The notes under the pieces were generated by a model, which searched no databases, had not been told where the DNA came from, and saw only the letters and a program-made list of their open reading frames with translations. A stretch of DNA of 64,000 nucleotides from Marinicella marina (GTDB lineage Bacteria; Pseudomonadota; Gammaproteobacteria; Xanthomonadales; Marinicellaceae), in the NCBI RefSeq assembly GCF_030065545.1, contig NZ_JASJNC010000007.1:124001-188000 (forward strand), written 5' to 3'. Below are positions 55,377 through 64,000 of this stretch, piece by piece. Positions within the stretch are counted from its first letter, which is position 1, and each line of letters starts with the position of its first letter. The translations under genes and the position numbers were made by a program.

Positions 55377-56714
55377 TCAAGAAATACCCTGAAACAGCAT
55401 GGCATCAGCCACTTTGATAAAGCCAGCTAAATTAGCACCTTTGATGTAATTGATGCCCTCTTCTTCCTCACCGAATTCAATACAAGCTTGGTGGATGTCT
55501 TGCATGATTTTTTTCAGCTCTTTATCTACTTTGTCAGATGACCATGATTGCATCAAAGCATTTTGCGTTCTTTCTAAGCCAGAAACTGCCACACCACCGG
55601 CGTTGACAGCTTTTGAAGGTGCCACCACCACTTTATTTTCAACCATGTATGCCGTCGCCGCTGAGGTTAATGGCATGTTGGCAGCCTCTACCACATAGAC
55701 CACCTTATTTTCATGCAATGCCTTGGCATCTTCTTCATTCAGTTCATTTTGTGTGGCGCTTGGTATTGCCACATCACAATTAAATTGCCATGGTTTGGTA
55801 TCGGCTTTGAATTCGAAGTCCTTGGAACTATCAGCCAAATCCTTCAAGCGGCCCCGCTCAACTTGTTTGTTGGTTTTAATCGCCTCCAGGTGTTCTGAGG
55901 TAAAACCACTTTGACACAACAAGGTGCCATCTGAATCTGAGACAGTGATCACTTTGGCTTCTTTTTGTAATAACTTTTCTACCGTATAAAGGGCGACGTT
56001 GCCCGCTCCGGAGACCGCACAAGTCAGGCCCTTTAATTCTTTGTCTTGGTGGGCCAACATGGCCTCAAGAAAATAAACGGTGCCATAACCAGTGGCTTCT
56101 TTGCGAATCAAGCTGCCGCCCGAACCAGGCGCCTTACCAGTGAGAACACCATTGAATACTCCAGAAATTTGTTTGTAGGCACCAAATAAATAACCGATTT
56201 CACGTGAGCCCACACCGATGTCACCCGCCGGCACATCCTGTTTTGGGCCGATATAATTACTTAACTTAAGCATAAATGCCTGACAAAAACGCAATATGTC
56301 AGCATCTGATTTGCCTTTGGGGTCAAAGTCAGAACCACCTTTGCCGCCGCCCATCGGCAATCCGGTTAGGGCATTCTTGAAAGTTTGTTCAAAGGCCAAA
56401 AATTTGAAAGTATCTAAGTCGACAGATGGATGGAAACGCAAACCACCTTTGTATGCACCCAGCGCGTTGTTGTGTTGAACCCGCCAACCGCGATTGACTT
56501 GCATGTTATCTTCACTGTCTTGCCAAGTCACCCTGAATTCAATGATCCGATCAGGTACCAACAGTTGTTCCAACAAAGCATGGTTTTGGTATTTTTCTTG
56601 TTCATTGATGTAGGGAACCACCGAATGAAAAACATCTTCCACGGCTTGATGAAATTGGGGTTGGTTGGGAGCCAACTGCTCAGCTCGTTCCATGATTTCT
56701 GATAATTTATACAC
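55377..56714 (-). CDS. NADP-specific glutamate dehydrogenase
   Basis: A 445-residue hexameric GDH catalysing 2-oxoglutarate amination (E. coli GdhA 447 residues). Typical motifs are GGLRFHPSVDLDTFKFLAFEQTFKNALTGLPMGGGKGGSDFDP and GSGNVALYTVEKL-like NAD(P)-binding (SGAGNVALYTVEKL). It follows mmsB by 92 bases on the same strand and ends the branched-chain block. Confidence 0.95.
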   Translation of the reverse strand: MYKLSEIMERAEQLAPNQPQFHQAVEDVFHSVVPYINEQEKYQNHALLEQLLVPDRIIEFRVTWQDSEDNMQVNRGWRVQHNNALGAYKGGLRFHPSVDLDTFKFLAFEQTFKNALTGLPMGGGKGGSDFDPKGKSDADILRFCQAFMLKLSNYIGPKQDVPAGDIGVGSREIGYLFGAYKQISGVFNGVLTGKAPGSGGSLIRKEATGYGTVYFLEAMLAHQDKELKGLTCAVSGAGNVALYTVEKLLQKEAKVITVSDSDGTLLCQSGFTSEHLEAIKTNKQVERGRLKDLADSSKDFEFKADTKPWQFNCDVAIPSATQNELNEEDAKALHENKVVYVVEAANMPLTSAATAYMVENKVVVAPSKAVNAGGVAVSGLERTQNALMQSWSSDKVDKELKKIMQDIHQACIEFGEEEEGINYIKGANLAGFIKVADAMLFQGIS

Positions 56715-56806
56715 GTATATACCTGATAATTTAATTTGGCGTTAATTTAGCAGGTTGACAGTAAACACCGCGTCGATGAATTCGCGCGGTGTTTAATGGG
56801 GTGGTT

Positions 56807-57700
56807 TTATTTTTTGTTTTGTAACAGCTTCAGGATACTGGAAAAATCCAAACCGCCGGCACCACCAGCTTGGTGAATCTGGTACAGTTGGGTGGCCATC
56901 GCGCCCAATGGTGTGGCACTTTTTGATTTGGCCGCCAACTCCTGTGACAAACCCAAATCTTTACTCATCAAATCGACCATGAAGCCACCCTGATAGTCTT
57001 TACTCGAGGGCACATTCGGCATCACGTCTGGGTACGGGTTGTATACTTGCAAAGACCAATTATTACCTGAACTGGCTTTCATGATATCTGACATCACTGC
57101 TGGGTCTAAACCCTGCTGAGCACCCATGTTCAAAGCCTCAGCCGTACCTATCATATGTATGGCCAACAGCATGTTGTTACATATCTTAGCGACTTGACCA
57201 GCACCTGAGGCGCCGGCATGAAAAATGTGGCGGCCCATGGCACTTAAAATACTTTTTGCTGCTTCAAAATCGGCTTTTTCACCACCGCAGATAAAGGTCA
57301 ATGTGCCGGCTTCAGCTGCTGCTGTGCCACCGGAAACTGGTGCATCAATCATCGCAATGCCTTTTTGTTCGCAGGCCTTGGCCACAGCGCGTGCATCATC
57401 AGCCGCAATGGTTGATGAATCAATAATCAAAACCTCGTCTTTGACTTCATTGATCAAGCCATTAGGACCGGTGTACAAAGACTTGACTATGGCACCATTA
57501 GGCAACATTGAAATAATGACGTCGGCATTGGCTACTGCTGATTTGGCGTTGTTTGCGGTGTCGGCACCTGCCGCTTTTAACTCAGCTACGGCAGTCGCGT
57601 TCAGGTCATAAACCGTGACGTTAAAATCATTTTTAATGAGATTTTTGGCCATGGGCCCACCCATGTTACCTAAACCGATGAATGCGATATTTTGTGTCAT
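56807..57700 (-). CDS. 3-hydroxyisobutyrate dehydrogenase (MmsB)
   Basis: A 297-residue beta-hydroxyacid dehydrogenase that oxidises 3-hydroxyisobutyrate to methylmalonate semialdehyde in valine breakdown. The NAD motif IGLGNMGGPMAKNL is at the start, the conserved Lys is in GAGQVAKICNNMLL, and SGGTAAAEAGTLT follows. It is 12 bases after the hydrolase gene, in the valine operon. Confidence 0.93.
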   Translation of the reverse strand: MTQNIAFIGLGNMGGPMAKNLIKNDFNVTVYDLNATAVAELKAAGADTANNAKSAVANADVIISMLPNGAIVKSLYTGPNGLINEVKDEVLIIDSSTIAADDARAVAKACEQKGIAMIDAPVSGGTAAAEAGTLTFICGGEKADFEAAKSILSAMGRHIFHAGASGAGQVAKICNNMLLAIHMIGTAEALNMGAQQGLDPAVMSDIMKASSGNNWSLQVYNPYPDVMPNVPSSKDYQGGFMVDLMSKDLGLSQELAAKSKSATPLGAMATQLYQIHQAGGAGGLDFSSILKLLQNKK

Positions 57701-57712
57701 TTTAATACCCCT

Positions 57713-58816
57713 TTAGTTACCTAGATTTGGTTGTTGGAAAAATACTTGAACTTGTTCTGTGCTGATTTCATCCACTGATGTGGCGCTCCATTGGGGTTGA
57801 CCGTCTTTATCAATCAACAAGGCACGTATGCCCTCTGCCAAATCCGGGTGCATCACACAGTGTGTTGACATGATCAGTTCCATAGCAAATACTTCCTTGA
57901 GGCTCATGTGTTTGGCACGCGTGATTTGTTCACGAACGAGGTGTAAAGTCATGGGACAGCCTCCAATCAATGCTTTGGCCGCGAAACCCAACCATTTGTC
58001 TTCGGTCTCCAGATCTTTGAACTGCTGTACCACATCGACTAAATCAGTGGGCGCCATCAGTTCGTTGATCAGTTCGTAGTTAACCCACAGTTGTGATTCG
58101 TGGACTCGCTGCTCCATTTGTGACGCTTGAATCGCCTGGGTGATGCCATCATGCGAACCATCTGACTCAAGTATGGCCAATTGCATGTCAGCCAAATCAT
58201 CTGTTGCTACTGCAAAATCGGCCAGTTTTGTGAACAGCGCATCAGCGGCGTTCATGCGAGCTCCGGTCATACCTAAAAATTCAGCGCACTTACCTGGCAT
58301 GCGGTTAAAAAACCACGAAGCACCGACATCAGGATACAAACCGATGGTCACTTCAGGCATGGCAATCATCGAACGTTCTGTAACGATGCGGTGAGAGCCA
58401 CCAACAGCCACACCCAAGCCACCGCCCATAACGATGCCATCTGCATACACAATCACTGGTTTGGGGTATTCATGAATGGTTTGGTCTAAATGGTATTCCT
58501 TGGTAAAAAACTCATGTGCTTTTTGAGGGATTTTACCTGCAGCAGTCTCTTTCATGGAATGGTACAACATCACCACATCACCGCCGGCACAAAACGCCTT
58601 GTCACCAGCACCTTCAATCCAAACCACTTTGACTGCATCATTTTCTGCCCACTTGTCCAGTGTGGCTTGCATGGCTTCAATCATATCGGTAGACAAAGCA
58701 TTCAAGGCTTTGGGTTTGTCCATCACAATTTTACCCAATAAACCAAAGTCAGCTTCTACCAATTTGGTTTTGATGTGCTCGCTCAATGCATGTGTTTGTT
58801 CCATCGAATCGGTCAT
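57713..58816 (-). CDS. 3-hydroxyisobutyryl-CoA hydrolase
   Basis: A 367-residue crotonase-fold hydrolase releasing free 3-hydroxyisobutyrate from the CoA ester, step between isobutyryl-CoA and MmsB in valine catabolism. The oxyanion hole is in AFCAGGDVVML and the catalytic Glu is in MPEVTIGLYPDVGASWFF. It overlaps the upstream dehydrogenase gene by one base (TAATG). Confidence 0.9.
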   Translation of the reverse strand: MTDSMEQTHALSEHIKTKLVEADFGLLGKIVMDKPKALNALSTDMIEAMQATLDKWAENDAVKVVWIEGAGDKAFCAGGDVVMLYHSMKETAAGKIPQKAHEFFTKEYHLDQTIHEYPKPVIVYADGIVMGGGLGVAVGGSHRIVTERSMIAMPEVTIGLYPDVGASWFFNRMPGKCAEFLGMTGARMNAADALFTKLADFAVATDDLADMQLAILESDGSHDGITQAIQASQMEQRVHESQLWVNYELINELMAPTDLVDVVQQFKDLETEDKWLGFAAKALIGGCPMTLHLVREQITRAKHMSLKEVFAMELIMSTHCVMHPDLAEGIRALLIDKDGQPQWSATSVDEISTEQVQVFFQQPNLGN

Positions 58817-59979
58817 TACACAATCACCTCAGTGGCGCCTTCTTGCAGAATTTTACGAGAAATAATCAATCGCATGATTTCATTGGTACCTTCTAAAATT
58901 CGGTGCACACGGGTATCTCGAACATGGCGCTCCAATGGGTATTCTTTGATGTAACCGTAACCGCCATGAAGTTGCAGTGCCTCATCACAAATTTGAAAAC
59001 ACACGTCGGTGGCAAAACGTTTGGCCATAGCACAATAGGCAGTGGCTTGTTGGTCTTTGTTATCCAGTTTAACTGCGGCCAACCTAACCATCTGACGTGC
59101 CGCTATCAATTCTGTCAGCATGTCAGCCAATTTAAACTGCAAGGCTTGGAATGAAGCCAATGTTTTACCAAATTGTTTACGCTCCAACATGTAAGCTTGG
59201 GCTTCATTCAATGCCGCTTGTGCGGTGCCCAAAGAACACGATGCGATGTTGATACGACCACCATCTAAGCCTTTCATGGCAAATTTAAAACCTTCACCTT
59301 CCTCACCAATCAAGTAATCAGCCGGTATTTCAACGTCTTCAAAAGTAATCAGGCGTGTGGGCTGTGAGTTCCAACCCATTTTGTCTTCTTTTTTACCATA
59401 TGAAATGCCTGCTGAATCAGCTGGCACCATAAAACAAGAAACGCCCCGTGGACCAGCCTCACCAGTTCTGGCCATCACTATCAGTAGTTCGGTTGAACCT
59501 GCACCTGAGATAAAAGTTTTGCTGCCATTTAAGACGTAGCCTGAGTCTGTTTTAGTCGCTGTGGTTTTTAAATTACCAGCATCTGAACCATGACCGGGTT
59601 CAGTCAGGCAGTAGGATGCCAGCAATTCACCTGAGGTGAGTTTTGTACCCCATTCATTGGCCAGTTGTTCACTACCAAACGAAGTCAGCATCCAGGCGCA
59701 CATATTATGAATGGTTAGGTAGGCAGTGGTTGAAGTACAGTGTTTGGACATTTCCTCAAAAATCAAAGCAGCATCCAAACGACTTAAGCCCAACCCACCA
59801 TAAGCCTCAGGCGAATAGATACCTAGGAAACCCAATTCACCGGTGTTTTTAATGACATCAACAGGAAAAAAACTTTCTTCATCCCATTTGGCAGCGTGCG
59901 GCGCCATTTCGCTGGCCGCAAATTCTTTGGCAGCATCCACAAATGCTTGTTGGTCTTCGTTTAATTCAAAATTCATCAA
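58816..59979 (-). CDS. Isobutyryl-CoA dehydrogenase-like acyl-CoA dehydrogenase
   Basis: A 387-residue FAD enzyme of the acyl-CoA dehydrogenase family. YCLTEPGHGSDAGNLKT and GGYGYIKEYPLERHVRDTRVHRILEGTNEIMRL are characteristic; the catalytic Glu is in EGTNEI. Position between mmsA and the 3-hydroxyisobutyryl-CoA hydrolase gives isobutyryl-CoA as the likely substrate. Other short-branched acyl-CoA are possible. Confidence 0.9.
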   Translation of the reverse strand: MMNFELNEDQQAFVDAAKEFAASEMAPHAAKWDEESFFPVDVIKNTGELGFLGIYSPEAYGGLGLSRLDAALIFEEMSKHCTSTTAYLTIHNMCAWMLTSFGSEQLANEWGTKLTSGELLASYCLTEPGHGSDAGNLKTTATKTDSGYVLNGSKTFISGAGSTELLIVMARTGEAGPRGVSCFMVPADSAGISYGKKEDKMGWNSQPTRLITFEDVEIPADYLIGEEGEGFKFAMKGLDGGRINIASCSLGTAQAALNEAQAYMLERKQFGKTLASFQALQFKLADMLTELIAARQMVRLAAVKLDNKDQQATAYCAMAKRFATDVCFQICDEALQLHGGYGYIKEYPLERHVRDTRVHRILEGTNEIMRLIISRKILQEGATEVIV

Positions 59980-60013
59980 TCAATCCTATTTGTTTTATCT
60001 GTCGTATTCTGTC

Positions 60014-61510
60014 TTACAAATTAATAGTTGCATTAGGCGCAGCATCATCTGGAATGTCAGATTCAAACCAGCGCGATGTCACGGTCTTAGTCTCGGTGTA
60101 AAAACGCACCGCTTGTTTACCATAGGCGTGCTGATCACCATAGAACGACTTGCGCCAACCGGTGAATGAGAAAAATGGCAGCGGCACAGGAATCGGAATA
60201 TTGATGCCGACTTGACCGACTTTGATGTCATGTTGGAATTTACGTGCCGCAGCACCTGAGGAAGTGAACAGGGATGTGCCATTGCCGTATGGGTTGTTGT
60301 TAATCAACTCAATTGCCTCTTCCAAAGTGTCTGCCGTCATCACACACAGCACCGGACCGAAGATTTCTTCGTTGTATATGCGCATGTCAGTGGTGACGTT
60401 ACTGAATAAGCTGGGGCCTAACCAATTACCATTGGGGTAACCTTCAACCGCATAGCCACGTCCATCCAACAATAAATCAGCCCCTTCATCCACACCTGAC
60501 TGAATCAGTCCTTCTACCTTGGCTTTGGCTTGGGGCGAAATCAGTGGACCGTAGAAAGACTCTGGGTTTTTCCAGTAACCTGGACGCATCTCTTGCATTT
60601 TACCTTTTATGTCATCCAGCCATTCTTTGCTTTCACCAACCAGTACCGCCACTGAGATGGCCATACAGCGCTGACCAGCAGCACCACAAGATGAGCCGGC
60701 AATGTTGTTAATCACTTGGTTTTTGTTGGCATCAGGCATCACTACCATGTGGTTTTTGGCACCAGCAAAAGCCTGTACACGCTTCAAATTATCGGTGCCA
60801 GTTTTATAAATGTGCTCACCCACCGGTACCGAGCCCACAAATGAAATCGCTTGGATGTCGTCGTGATTCAAAATGTGATCAACTTGGTCTTTACCACCGT
60901 GCACCACCTGCAGGGTGTCTTTCGGAAAACCGGCTTCATAAAACAACTCTGCCAAGCGCATGGGGGTGTTAGGGTCTTGTTCTGAAGGCTTCAGCACAAA
61001 GGTGTTACCACAGACCACAGCCATCGGGAACATCCACAGTGGAATCATCGCTGGGAAATTAAAAGGTGTGATGCCGGCACAGACACCCAAAGGTTGGATC
61101 AAAGAATAAGTATCCACTTTAGAGGCGACATTTTCTACTGTTTCACCCATCATCATGGAAGGAATGTTAGCCGCGTGCTCTGCCACTTCAATACCACGCC
61201 AAACATCACCTTTGGCGTCCTCAAAATTCTTACCTGTCTCCTCGGCCAATATTTCTGCCAACTCATCGTGATGCTCCTTAAGCAAGTGCTGATAATTCAA
61301 CATCATGCGTGCCCGTTTGGTTACCGGTACATCTTTCCAAGTTTCAAAAGCATTTTTAGCCGATGCTATGGCTTGCTCCATCTCGGCTTCAGTGGCCATG
61401 GGTGCTTGGCAAATAACTTCTTGGGTGGCAGGATCAGTGACATCAATCCAATCATTGCTTTCACTGATAACTGATTGACCATCAATAAACATGGGTACTT
61501 TACGTGTCAT
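60014..61510 (-). CDS. Methylmalonate-semialdehyde dehydrogenase (MmsA)
   Basis: A 498-residue CoA-acylating aldehyde dehydrogenase that makes propionyl-CoA (or acetyl-CoA) from methylmalonate semialdehyde. The catalytic Cys282 is in GQRCMAISV, and [19 protein letters not shown] and GPSLFSNVT are typical. It is the first gene of the valine operon followed by the dehydrogenase, hydrolase and mmsB. Confidence 0.95.
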   Translation of the reverse strand: MTRKVPMFIDGQSVISESNDWIDVTDPATQEVICQAPMATEAEMEQAIASAKNAFETWKDVPVTKRARMMLNYQHLLKEHHDELAEILAEETGKNFEDAKGDVWRGIEVAEHAANIPSMMMGETVENVASKVDTYSLIQPLGVCAGITPFNFPAMIPLWMFPMAVVCGNTFVLKPSEQDPNTPMRLAELFYEAGFPKDTLQVVHGGKDQVDHILNHDDIQAISFVGSVPVGEHIYKTGTDNLKRVQAFAGAKNHMVVMPDANKNQVINNIAGSSCGAAGQRCMAISVAVLVGESKEWLDDIKGKMQEMRPGYWKNPESFYGPLISPQAKAKVEGLIQSGVDEGADLLLDGRGYAVEGYPNGNWLGPSLFSNVTTDMRIYNEEIFGPVLCVMTADTLEEAIELINNNPYGNGTSLFTSSGAAARKFQHDIKVGQVGINIPIPVPLPFFSFTGWRKSFYGDQHAYGKQAVRFYTETKTVTSRWFESDIPDDAAPNATINL

Positions 61511-61835
61511 AGGTTTACCTTATTCTGTGTGTTAGGTGGGCCTCGCCCAAAGCCTGTGAATAATCAAGGCATCACCAAGCTCTCGCTCAAAGATGCCAAG
61601 AGTTTTAAGATTCGAGGTGCTCAAACAGGATGTCCCCCTGGGGATGATGTGTGTTCCATACACCCCTTAATTGAGCGCGGGTATTGTAACATTATTGCGG
61701 GTTAATTTCATGTCAACTCAGCAGCTAAAGCAGTGAAATCACCATTGAATAAATTTATCCATGTGCAGTTTTTAACAATTTTTTACAGCAACTCAGATTA
61801 AACTTTAAATTAACACAATAAGAAGGAGATAAAAC
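61511..61835. other. mmsA leader and intergenic region
   Basis: A 325-base gap without a gene. On the minus strand it holds the mmsA leader of about 170 bases, with short repeats such as TGGGCGAGGCCCA, but no recognised riboswitch. On the plus strand it ends with an AAGGAG ribosome-binding site, 8 bases before the ATG at 61836. Confidence 0.5.
61689..61716 (-). promoter_or_regulatory. Candidate sigma-70 promoter of the valine operon
   Basis: A perfect -35 TTGACA (61711-61716 minus strand) precedes a TAATGT -10 candidate with a 16-base spacer. It would give a leader of about 170 bases for mmsA. TACAAT further downstream is a better -10 but is 22 bases away from the -35. Confidence 0.35.
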
Positions 61836-62069
61836 ATGAAAAGCAAAGCTTCTCTGGCTACCTTGATTTTTTTATTTATACTCACCTCCTGCGCCTCCAA
61901 TCAAATTGACCCTTTGGACCCTTCAAAGGGCGATCAGTCGGCTTATCAACCACAATGCCCGATTGGTTATAAACCCGTTTACAGTACCAATATCGTGATT
62001 AAATCAACGGATGAAGACAAAAAAGCAGGTGACACCACCCAAGAATTCACCTGCGAACCTGAAAGGTGA
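61836..62069 (+). CDS. Small lipoprotein
   Basis: A 77-residue lipoprotein with lipobox TSCA (Cys19 region) and a short acidic, Thr/Lys-rich mature part with two further Cys (PQCPIGYKPVY and FTCEPER). AAGGAG precedes the ATG by 8 bases. No domain recognised. Confidence 0.65.
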   Translation: MKSKASLATLIFLFILTSCASNQIDPLDPSKGDQSAYQPQCPIGYKPVYSTNIVIKSTDEDKKAGDTTQEFTCEPER

Positions 62070-62105
62070 TAAACTCATAATTCATCGATATCTAATTGGC
62101 AGTCA

Positions 62106-64000
62106 ATGAAAAGTAAATGGCTGGTTTTGATGCTGTTTTTGACAGCAAATGCCGTATCAGCTTCAGCAAAAAACAGCACAGATTTAACTGCAGCATTCAG
62201 TGCGGCATTTGAGCGCCAGAAAACATTCGAATCAAAACTGCACCCCAACACCCAGCTGACCCAAGCCAAACAAATCAATCAAGATTTAATCATCACTTTT
62301 AAATTCCCACCTGGTTACCTCGATAACGATTTCAACGAAGCCACCTTAGAGTTATTGAGCCGAATCATTGACCACGAAATGGACCATTTGGCACCTGCTG
62401 CCAGACACATCCACTTTAACACCGCAGAAAACGGCCAATTCAAAGCTTTATCAAACTACCTCAAAATCACTCCTGTGCCGGAAAAAAATGATGACAAAGG
62501 GCAAAAAACTTCACATAAATCAGGAATAACCACAGACTTGAGTGATAAGACCTTGTTCATCTCCCAGGCCCACGGTTGGATTGATTATGATGATTTTCGT
62601 GAATGGTCCACCCAACGTGGTATCACCAATGACATTGTTGAAGACTTAGTCAATGCCGAGGGCATCAATCAATACTTATTGAAATACCTAGAAAATGCCG
62701 GTGCTGAGGTGTTCACATTGCGCGAGCGAGACCTCAATCAAAACATGATCATTGTGGACAACGAGGATGCTAACTATCAGGAAGTGGGTAATGCAACATT
62801 GTTCAACGACAGCAATGCCAATGGTTTTGCCAATAATCAAGCCCCTTACGGCTTCCTTACCGATCCTTTTCGTGACAATGGCGGCAGCGACCGCATCATC
62901 AGCACCAGCGAGACAGCCACTGCCCAAGCCATTTGGACCCCAGATGTCACTGTCTCAGATTACTATGATGTTTATGTCTCCTACTCGGGTGTTGGTGATC
63001 GTCCCAGCGATGCCCATTACACCATCCGGCACGGTGGTATCGATACCGTCATGGTGGTTGATCAAACCAAACACCGCTATGTGTGGAATTATCTGGGCCA
63101 ATTTTATTTTGTAGCCGGTGGTAATCATGCCATCATCCTCAGTAATCAATCTTCAGAAAGCAACACCACAGTATCCGCTGATGCCATTCGCTTGGGTGGT
63201 GGCATGGGCGACATCATCGGCCAGAACAACGGCACCTTAAGCGGCAAACCGCGCTGGGAAGAAGGCGCTCGCACATGGGTTCAATACCAGGGAGCAACGG
63301 AATCGGTCTACCAATTTGGAGATGTCACCGCACGTTCACGATTTGCTGATTGGGAGCACTATGCCAGCGAAGATTCGTTGTACATATCCTGGCACTCCAA
63401 TGCAGCCAACGGCACTGCTCGCGGCACCAGCTCTTACATCTACTCAGCCAACCCACCAGATGGTACCTATGACATCACCCAAGCCCACCCAGGCTCAGCC
63501 GAGCTGCAAGACGCCATTCATGATGAATTGATCAATGACATCCGTGCTGGCTGGGATGCCAACTGGACCGACCGCGGCAAGCGCTCTGCTTATTTCGGTG
63601 AAATCAACCCCACCCACAATAATGAAATGCCGTCGTTATTACTGGAAATGGCCTTTCATGACAATCCAGCCGACGCCGATGCCTTGCGTCACCCCCAATT
63701 CCGCAAACTTGCCGCCCGTGCCATCTACCAAGGCATTGTTAAATACATTGCTGATCGAGACGGTGTCAGTTATACCCTGATACCAGAACCACCGACACAT
63801 CTACAGGTTACCTCAACTGTTGCTGGCACATTAGACATCCAGTGGCAGCCACCGCAGACAGATGCGGATGACTTAGCTGGTGATGCCGCTGCTGACTATG
63901 TGGTTTACTTGTCAGATGATGGTAAAAATTTTGACAATGGCACGCTCGTCAGCGGCTTGTCATTCTCCTTAAATGATGTGCCAGCTGGCAGCATCAAATA
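62106..64000 (+). CDS. Exported N-acetylmuramoyl-L-alanine amidase-like protein (partial)
   Basis: A protein of at least 631 residues, cut by the right edge. A signal peptide starts it (SKWLVLMLFLTANAVSASA). The amidase_3-like core is split: a first part is near residue 150 (LFISQAHGWIDYDD) and the later part includes the YISWHSNAANGTARG segment and LLLEMAFHDNPADADALR. Between them lies a golvesin/xanthan-lyase-like CBD domain (YYDVYVSYSGVGDRPSDAHYTIRHGG). After about residue 560 a fibronectin type III region begins. Its job is probably cell-wall or surface peptidoglycan hydrolysis. The start is the first ATG and gives a signal peptide. Confidence 0.8.
   Translation, partial: MKSKWLVLMLFLTANAVSASAKNSTDLTAAFSAAFERQKTFESKLHPNTQLTQAKQINQDLIITFKFPPGYLDNDFNEATLELLSRIIDHEMDHLAPAARHIHFNTAENGQFKALSNYLKITPVPEKNDDKGQKTSHKSGITTDLSDKTLFISQAHGWIDYDDFREWSTQRGITNDIVEDLVNAEGINQYLLKYLENAGAEVFTLRERDLNQNMIIVDNEDANYQEVGNATLFNDSNANGFANNQAPYGFLTDPFRDNGGSDRIISTSETATAQAIWTPDVTVSDYYDVYVSYSGVGDRPSDAHYTIRHGGIDTVMVVDQTKHRYVWNYLGQFYFVAGGNHAIILSNQSSESNTTVSADAIRLGGGMGDIIGQNNGTLSGKPRWEEGARTWVQYQGATESVYQFGDVTARSRFADWEHYASEDSLYISWHSNAANGTARGTSSYIYSANPPDGTYDITQAHPGSAELQDAIHDELINDIRAGWDANWTDRGKRSAYFGEINPTHNNEMPSLLLEMAFHDNPADADALRHPQFRKLAARAIYQGIVKYIADRDGVSYTLIPEPPTHLQVTSTVAGTLDIQWQPPQTDADDLAGDAAADYVVYLSDDGKNFDNGTLVSGLSFSLNDVPAGSIK

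Noticed and set aside
61541-61680. Possible riboswitch in the mmsA leader
   Set aside because: Short hairpins are seen but no known aptamer core could be matched by eye.
1-64000. CRISPR arrays, tRNA/rRNA genes, insertion sequences or prophage
   Set aside because: No regularly spaced direct repeats, tRNA-like T-loops outside coding genes, transposase or integrase motifs were seen.

Overview
The window is a dense, mostly housekeeping chromosome segment of a gammaproteobacterium. Supporting signs are the order ndk-rlmN-pilF-rodZ, the set rsfS-rlmH-maf-rng-yhdP-tldD, a SerA of the enterobacterial type, a PsrA-like fatty-acid regulator and moderately AT-rich DNA. Many lipoproteins and secreted peptidases, amino-acid and fatty-acid catabolism and C-terminal [V/I]F-x-[D/N]-S-FE tails suggest a marine, protein-degrading heterotroph resembling Marinicella. 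The genus is inference. No tRNA, rRNA, CRISPR array, insertion sequence or prophage was seen.

Layout. 1-3.6 kb, minus strand: ndk, rlmN, pilF, rodZ. 3.7-10.3 kb, plus strand: psrA-like repressor, fadE, FadN-like multifunctional enzyme and thiolase, closed by a terminator. 10.3-12.5 kb: a lipoprotein whose C-terminus looks like a type IV pilin. 12.6-17.3 kb: acetoacetyl-CoA synthetase, WYL regulator and a short DUF748 protein. 17.3-19.5 kb: ppnN and ppiB. 19.7-25.3 kb: S9 peptidase, M20 hydrolase, LCAT-like lipase and a secreted protein. 25.4-34.3 kb, minus strand: rsfS, rlmH, maf, rng, yhdP, a PqiA-like gene and tldD. 34.5-37.8 kb: ovoA and a PLP enzyme, a likely ovothiol pair. 37.8-42.9 kb, minus strand: the most unusual locus (below). 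43.1-50.1 kb: GNAT, mtfA, a small exported protein, an FAD-linked D-2-hydroxyacid dehydrogenase divergent from serA, a DUF885 peptidase and a thioesterase. 50.1-52.4 kb: a DUF5666-like exported protein with DUF6502. 52.6-55.3 kb: subtilase and RNase T. 55.4-61.5 kb, minus strand: valine catabolism genes, then gdhA. 61.8-64 kb: small lipoprotein and an amidase cut by the window edge.

The exciting system is a probable split borosin RiPP locus. A 266-residue methylase closely resembles the OphMA/SonM alpha-N-methyltransferases: it has YGHPGVF, GVSAEACLYADLGIDPG and the Tyr/Arg/Tyr catalytic set. Two short genes of 60 and 58 codons lie on the same strand. Their peptides align without gaps, share an IG/LGQ helix start like SonA and end in a hydrophobic L-x-C-L stretch, Pro and an acidic tail. 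Each precursor is followed by its own exported TPR-transmembrane-GGDEF protein, and these two proteins are paralogues. The order is precursor A, cyclase 1, methyltransferase, precursor B, cyclase 2. This looks like a duplicated precursor-plus-cyclase unit around one methyltransferase and suggests a link between a backbone-N-methylated peptide and c-di-GMP signalling.
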